From contig NZ_CP095740.1 of NCBI RefSeq assembly GCF_023078455.1, positions 732,001 to 796,000 on the forward strand: a DNA stretch of 64,000 nt, in the 5' to 3' direction. The stretch comes from Luteibacter aegosomatis. Lineage in GTDB: Bacteria; Pseudomonadota; Gammaproteobacteria; Xanthomonadales; Rhodanobacteraceae. Positions 60,024 to 64,000 of this stretch are shown piece after piece. The first letter of the stretch is position 1. Each line of letters starts with the position of its first letter. The notes under the pieces were generated by a model. The model saw only the letters and a list, made by a program, of their open reading frames with translations. It was not told the origin of the DNA and ran no database searches. The position numbers and the translations under genes were made by a program.

Positions 60024-60079
60024 ACAGCCTCCGGGAAGGGTCTCTTCCCTAAGACCGGCCAGGCGTCGGAATGCTTACG

Positions 60080-60424
60080 TCAGTCGTTGACCCAGTGGCA
60101 TTCGCGATGGGTTTCGTAGCGGGCGTTCTTGTCCTGGTGGTTCTTCTGGATCTGGTTGCCCGCGTAACCGCCGCCGACCGCACCGGCCACCGTGGCGAGG
60201 GTCTTGCCCTTGCCGCCGCCGACCTGGTTGCCGAGCAGGCCGCCGGCCACGGCGCCCACGCCCGTACCGATCAGGCGGTTATTGTCCTTGGACTGGATTT
60301 GCTTGGTTTCCACGTCCCGGCAGACCTGGTGCTGGCTGCGGCGCGCCTGCGCCTGTACCGGGGAATCGACCACCGCACCGGTGGCCATGACGAGCGCGGC
60401 GATCGCGATCAGGTGGGTTTTCAT
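60080..60424 (-). CDS. Glycine-zipper 2TM-domain outer-membrane-type protein
   Basis: A 114-residue exported protein with signal MKTHLIAIAALVMATGAVVD and a glycine zipper (LIGTGVGAVAGGLLGNQVGG, then VAGAVGGGYAGNQIQ at about 72-92), as in SlyB/OmpA-like glycine-zipper proteins, with the conserved C-terminal RECHWV. Its ATG overlaps the stop of the YihY gene (ATGA). Confidence 0.85.
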   Translation of the reverse strand: MKTHLIAIAALVMATGAVVDSPVQAQARRSQHQVCRDVETKQIQSKDNNRLIGTGVGAVAGGLLGNQVGGGKGKTLATVAGAVGGGYAGNQIQKNHQDKNARYETHRECHWVND

Positions 60425-61359
60425 GAGGTTTCCTCCTTCTCGATAGGCTTTATGGATAACGCCGCCGCCGTGATGGACGGGTCAAGGGGGGCGGGCTTGG
60501 TGGACATCGCGTAGGACCGCGGCTGGATCGGCGTGCCGCGGACCTCCGCCACCGCCTCGGTCAGTTCCGCGCCGAGCAGCAGGATGAGGGCGGAGTAGTA
60601 GACCCACACCAGCAGCACCACCACGCCGCCGGCCGGCCCGTAGGGGCCGCCGACGTTGCTGCGTTCCAGGTAGATGCCGATGGCGTACTTGCCGACGACG
60701 AAGAGCAGGGCGGTGAGGGAGGCGCCGATCACGGCGTCGCGCCATTCGATAACGGCATCGGGCAGCACCTTGTAGATGGCGCCGAAGATCACGACGAACA
60801 CCACGAGCGAGATGATCGTTTCCAGCACGTGCCAGCCGGTGGTGCCGCCGCGCACGAACACGGCGATGAGCGCGCTGGCCGAAAACGAGATCACCAGCAA
60901 AAAGGCCAGCGAAAGCAGCAGGCCCAGGGCATGCAGGCGGGCGCGGATCCAGCCCAGGATGGCGTGGCGGGTGCTGCCGGGCTTGGGTTGCAGGCTCCAG
61001 ACGCGGTTGAGCGCGCCCTGCAGCTGCGCGAACACGGCGGAGGCGCCGACCAGGGTCACGCCCAGGCCGATCACGCCCGCCATGCTGCCCACGCTGGGTT
61101 TCTGCTTGGCGTTCTCGATCACCAGCCGCACGGCTTCGGAGGCGCGCGCGCCGACGAGGCCGTTCAGGCTATCGATCAGTTGCGCCTGCCACTCCGGTCG
61201 TAGCGAGGCCACCACCCAGAGCAGCAGCACCAGCAGGGGAGCGAAGGACAGGGCGGAATAGAAGGCGAGGGCGGCGGCACGGGTCATCAGCTCGTCGTCG
61301 CTGAAGCCCTTGGCGGTGTTGCGTACCACCTGCCAGCCGAGTCGGATGCGGCGATCCAT
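60421..61359 (-). CDS. YihY/virulence factor BrkB-family membrane protein
   Basis: A 312-residue membrane protein with about six helices. TRAAALAFYSALSFAPLL (about 27-44) and the VGASAVFAQLQGALNRVW segment are characteristic of YihY/BrkB proteins; GGPYGPAGGVVVLLVWVYYSA follows near the end. Once proposed to be RNase BN, the family is now considered of unknown function. First gene of a possible yihY-glycine-zipper-msrB transcript. Confidence 0.88.
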   Translation of the reverse strand: MDRRIRLGWQVVRNTAKGFSDDELMTRAAALAFYSALSFAPLLVLLLWVVASLRPEWQAQLIDSLNGLVGARASEAVRLVIENAKQKPSVGSMAGVIGLGVTLVGASAVFAQLQGALNRVWSLQPKPGSTRHAILGWIRARLHALGLLLSLAFLLVISFSASALIAVFVRGGTTGWHVLETIISLVVFVVIFGAIYKVLPDAVIEWRDAVIGASLTALLFVVGKYAIGIYLERSNVGGPYGPAGGVVVLLVWVYYSALILLLGAELTEAVAEVRGTPIQPRSYAMSTKPAPLDPSITAAALSIKPIEKEETS

Positions 61360-61433
61360 GGGGTTCCTCCGTCGGGACGGGGGACAGGGTGCGGGGGTGG
61401 GCGCGAAAGAAACGTGGAGCAGCCGCTTCGTCG

Positions 61434-61552
61434 GGTTCGCCGATACGATCGGCTCCCACCCCTTCGGTAAGGAGTGTCCTACCGATGGATCAGAACCGAC
61501 TCGATGAGGATGTCCTACCGAAGGGGTGGGAGCCGATCGCATCGGCGAAGGG
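61434..61552. repeat. Intergenic palindromic repeat, family A, expanded copy
   Basis: The outer arms (TTCGCCGATACGATCGGC and GCCGATCGCATCGGCGAA) are intact, but about 40 bases including a second TCCTACCGA motif separate them. Placed between yihY and the HAD gene. Confidence 0.8.
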
Positions 61553-61560
61553 TGCCCGCC

Positions 61561-62259
61561 TCATCCCATCCGGGCGATAGCCCCCGGAATGCCATCCGCC
61601 CCACGCACCTCGACCACCCGGTCGGTCATGGTGAACCCCGTGACCACCTCGTGCGCCCAGGTGCTGTGATAGGGCATGTAGACCCCCCAGCCACCCAGCT
61701 CCACCACGGGCGCGATGTCGGACTTGAGCGAATTGCCCACCATGGCGAAGCGCTCGGGCGTCACCTCGAACTCGCGGAACAGGCGGGCGTAGGCCGCCGG
61801 GTCTTTCTCCGAGACGATCTCGATGCGATGGAACACGTCGGCCAGCCCGCAGCGGGCCACCTTGTATTCCTGGTGGAAGAGATCGCCCTTGGTGATGAGC
61901 ACCACGCGATGGGTGGCGGCCACGCGCTCCACGGCGTCGCGGATGCCGGGCAGGAGTTCGACGGGGTGCGCGAGCACTTCCTTGCCCAGGCGCACGATGC
62001 GGTGGATGTCGCGTGCCTCGATCCGGCCTTCGGTGAGCTCGATGGCCGACTCGATCATCGACAGCGTCATGCCCTTTGCGCCGTAGCCGAACAGGGCGAT
62101 GTTGCCGCGCTCGGTGGCGAGCAGGCTGTCGCGCAGGCCGTCGCGGGCGAGGTCGATGTACTTGCCGAGGATGGCCTCGAATTCGTCCTGCGCGCGGTCG
62201 TAGTATTCCTGGCTGTGCCAGAGGGTGTCGTCGCCGTCGAAACCGACCAGGTCGATCAT
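61561..62259 (-). CDS. HAD-superfamily hydrolase
   Basis: A 232-residue haloacid-dehalogenase-type hydrolase: motif I FDGDDTLWHS (with the nucleophile Asp at 8), motif II LITKGD near 123, a Lys region SEKDPAAY and motif IV MVGNSLKSDIAP. Probably a phosphatase of a small metabolite. ATG 62259 is preferred because MIDLVGFDGDDTLW is the family opening; ATG 62274 is possible. Confidence 0.85.
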   Translation of the reverse strand: MIDLVGFDGDDTLWHSQEYYDRAQDEFEAILGKYIDLARDGLRDSLLATERGNIALFGYGAKGMTLSMIESAIELTEGRIEARDIHRIVRLGKEVLAHPVELLPGIRDAVERVAATHRVVLITKGDLFHQEYKVARCGLADVFHRIEIVSEKDPAAYARLFREFEVTPERFAMVGNSLKSDIAPVVELGGWGVYMPYHSTWAHEVVTGFTMTDRVVEVRGADGIPGAIARMG

Positions 62260-62308
62260 GCCGCTTGCTCTCATTCGTTCAGCGGCAAGGATATCGCTTG
62301 CCTGAACG

Positions 62309-62350
62309 AAAGACACTGGGCTCCTGCGTTCGCAGGAGCCCAGTGTCTTC
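62309..62350. repeat. Compact family B hairpin between two minus-strand genes
   Basis: AGACACTGGGCTCCTGCG, short loop, CGCAGGAGCCCAGTGTCTT: a 40-base, nearly perfect palindrome with the family B core. It directly follows the porin gene and may serve as its terminator. Confidence 0.75.
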
Positions 62351-62353
62351 GCT

Positions 62354-63667
62354 TTAGAAAGCCACGCTGGCCTTCAGGCCCAGGATGAACGCGTTGTTCT
62401 TCTCGGCGATGCCGCCCGGATCCTTGATGTACTGCAGGTTGGGACGCAGGGCGATCGAGGGGATGGGCGACCAGCTGTAGAACACTTCGGCCACCTTCTC
62501 GTAGCCGCTCTTCACCAGGCCCGGGTCGTCCGGATGGACGGCGTTGTACAGGCGCTGGTACTTCGCCACGTCGCCGTTGGCATGGGTGAAGCCCAGGGCC
62601 GCGCCGACGAAGTCGTTCGGGCGGTCGAAGATGCCCTTGTACTCCATGCCCAGCGAGATCTGGTTGTTGGTGGGCGAGGTCTGGTGGTCGGCGGAGGTGA
62701 TGTTGAGGAACACGTTGGTTCCCTTGCCGCCCGCTTCGCCGGTGACCTGCTGCTGGAAGGTGATCCACGCACCGCGACGCGAGGTGCGCTGCAGCGGGTC
62801 GTCGCCGGTGAGCGCGCGCGGCTCGTGGTTCACGTCGTAGAAGACGTCGTCACCCTTGGAGGTGTTGTACCAGACGCCCGCGCGATACGAACCGGGCAGG
62901 CCGTTGATCGAGGGCTTCCAGCCGAACTCCAGAGGGATCAGCCAGCCGGTGGTGCCGCTGGGGAAACCGAGCTTCAGGCCGTTGCGACGGGCGTAGGAAT
63001 CGTCGACGTACTTCGGGTTGACCTGGTACGCCGACAGCTGAAGCCAGGTGTTCTGCGTGGTGGAGAACTTCAGCACCGTGGCCCACATGCTGGTCGGCCA
63101 GTTGACCCAGTAGTCGCCCACGATGTTGCCCGGCTGCGCGCCGCAGAACGAGAGGTTCTGGAAGTCGCACGAGAAGCTGCCGGTGTCCTCGCCGACCGGC
63201 ATGCGGCCGATCTTCCAGGTGAGGCGGTCGTTGAAGAACTTCTGCTCGAGCTGGAAGATGGTCAGGTGCCAGGTCTGGCCGCGGCCGTAGACTTCCTGGA
63301 TGAGCTGGTTGTTGCCGATATTGGCGTCGGCGCCGATATCGCGGCCGTTGCGATCGGTGACCATGATGTTGAACTTGGCGCCGTGCCAGTTCCACAGCTT
63401 GTCGAGATCGAAGCTGGCGCCGAACTTCCATTGGTCGGTGTATCGCGTGATTTCGCGATCGCCGCCGGAATAGTTGTGCGCGGCTTCGAAGCCGTAGCCG
63501 AGGTCGAACGTAATGCCTTCATCGGCCAGGCGCGTGCGTTCGCCGCCCCAATCGCCGAAAAGGTATTTGCTGCCGGATGCGTCTTGCGCATGCGCCGATG
63601 CCCCGGCGAAGCCGAGGCATGCGAGCACCAGACCGGCGAGAGGGCGCTTAATCGAATGGATGCGCAT
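62354..63667 (-). CDS. OprB-like carbohydrate-selective porin
   Basis: A 437-residue outer-membrane porin. Signal peptide ends GASAHAQD; the mature part opens YLFGDWGGERTRLADEG, the OprB hallmark, and proceeds as a predicted 16-strand barrel (KFNIMVTDRNGRDIG, SVAF at the C terminus). It lets glucose or other sugars cross the outer membrane. No transporter for sugars is in view. The gene is downstream of mmsA on the same strand. Confidence 0.92.
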   Translation of the reverse strand: MRIHSIKRPLAGLVLACLGFAGASAHAQDASGSKYLFGDWGGERTRLADEGITFDLGYGFEAAHNYSGGDREITRYTDQWKFGASFDLDKLWNWHGAKFNIMVTDRNGRDIGADANIGNNQLIQEVYGRGQTWHLTIFQLEQKFFNDRLTWKIGRMPVGEDTGSFSCDFQNLSFCGAQPGNIVGDYWVNWPTSMWATVLKFSTTQNTWLQLSAYQVNPKYVDDSYARRNGLKLGFPSGTTGWLIPLEFGWKPSINGLPGSYRAGVWYNTSKGDDVFYDVNHEPRALTGDDPLQRTSRRGAWITFQQQVTGEAGGKGTNVFLNITSADHQTSPTNNQISLGMEYKGIFDRPNDFVGAALGFTHANGDVAKYQRLYNAVHPDDPGLVKSGYEKVAEVFYSWSPIPSIALRPNLQYIKDPGGIAEKNNAFILGLKASVAF

Positions 63668-63769
63668 CTAGCCTTCTCCCTGAAGTGAAAATTTTAAGTT
63701 TTTGCGTAGTCGTGTTCTGATTATCTAAGTTGCAACGCACAAGCTTTTCCGGGCGCACAACCGACGCAA

Positions 63770-63783
63770 ATTAGCATGCTAAT
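63770..63783. promoter_or_regulatory. Perfect 14-base palindrome at the mmsA stop
   Basis: ATTAGCATGCTAAT is self-complementary, spans the mmsA stop codon and lies about 100 bases upstream of the porin start. It could be an operator for the porin or a chance feature. Confidence 0.25.
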
Positions 63784-64000
63784 GGGTGGGCATCGCAAAC
63801 TCTGCGCCCGCGCTTTCGCCGTGGTTCAGCCAGCGCTGTGTAATGGCTTTCTGTTTTGTGTAGAAGCGCACGGATTCCGGGCCGTGCGCGTGGTGGTCAC
63901 CCATGAGGCTTTTCTTCCAGCCACCGAAACTGTGGAACGCCATCGGTACGGGAATGGGCACGTTGATGCCGACCATGCCGACCTGTACGCGATGGGAAAA
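63779..64000 (-). CDS. mmsA: Methylmalonate-semialdehyde dehydrogenase (CoA-acylating), C-terminal end
   Basis: The last 73 residues of an aldehyde dehydrogenase; the gene continues beyond the window. The segment [20 protein letters not shown] followed by [18 protein letters not shown] is diagnostic for MmsA, which converts methylmalonate semialdehyde (valine and inositol breakdown) to propionyl-CoA. The active-site Cys lies outside the window. The gene ends in ...EFAMPTH. Confidence 0.93.
   Translation of the reverse strand, partial: FSHRVQVGMVGINVPIPVPMAFHSFGGWKKSLMGDHHAHGPESVRFYTKQKAITQRWLNHGESAGAEFAMPTH

Noticed and set aside
1..64000. tRNA or rRNA genes
   Set aside because: No cloverleaf with a GTTCRANYC-type T arm or rRNA-like sequence was noticed; a tRNA search program would settle this.

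Overview
The window is a GC-rich gammaproteobacterial chromosome segment. It most likely comes from the Xanthomonadales (Rhodanobacteraceae, Luteibacter/Dyella-like). The main reasons are an effector with the Xanthomonadales-specific XVIPCD type IV secretion signal, a VirB7 with a C-terminal N0-like domain, two families of intergenic palindromes, and the overall gene content. The genus is inference. No rRNA, tRNA or CRISPR array was recognised.

Layout. (1) 1-6368: a defence island that looks more A+T-rich than its surroundings. A DNA cytosine-5 methyltransferase (cut by the window edge) is divergent from a tightly coupled operon of a DUF262 protein, a Z1-domain helicase-like ATPase and a DUF4420 PD-(D/E)XK nuclease. 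(2) 6953-21014: a type IV secretion and toxin region. It holds a Tle1-like (DUF2235) lipase effector with a C-terminal XVIPCD, flanked by candidate immunity or accessory genes. On the minus strand are virB7-virB9-virB10-virB5-virB6 and a DUF4189 gene, preceded in the same orientation by two tandem genes for secreted pertussis-toxin-S1-like ADP-ribosyltransferases with all recognisable catalytic residues. No virB1-B4, virB8, virB11 or virD4 is present in the window. (3) 21449-22872: a MazG-type nucleotide pyrophosphohydrolase next to a DUF3883 nuclease-like protein, a second candidate defence pair. (4) 22947-35933: dbpA, a 1968-residue autotransporter, a membrane-anchored Mrr-like nuclease, an LprI-type protein and a CycA-type permease. 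(5) 36017-41868: a stressosome-type signalling cluster (rsbR, rsbS, rsbT, an ATPase-phosphatase fusion, a histidine kinase and a hybrid kinase), with a single-domain response regulator on the opposite strand. (6) 41981-64000: mostly ordinary housekeeping and envelope genes (SDRs, Sel1 repeats, M1 and DPP-IV peptidases, NupC and LysE transporters, MarR and AraC regulators, WrbA, YdcF, MsrB, YihY, HAD, OprB-like porin, MmsA end) and one intact IS481-family element.

How they work together. The strongest biological story is the toxin region. Bordetella pertussis exports pertussis toxin through a type IV (Ptl) machine encoded directly downstream of the toxin genes. Here S1-like enzymes with Sec signals lie directly upstream of a VirB7/9/10/5/6 set, while a separate XVIPCD effector points to the antibacterial X-T4SS. 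Whether the ADP-ribosyltransferases are exported by this machine is inference from gene order. The two defence modules share the logic of a modification sensor or NTPase plus a PD-(D/E)XK nuclease.
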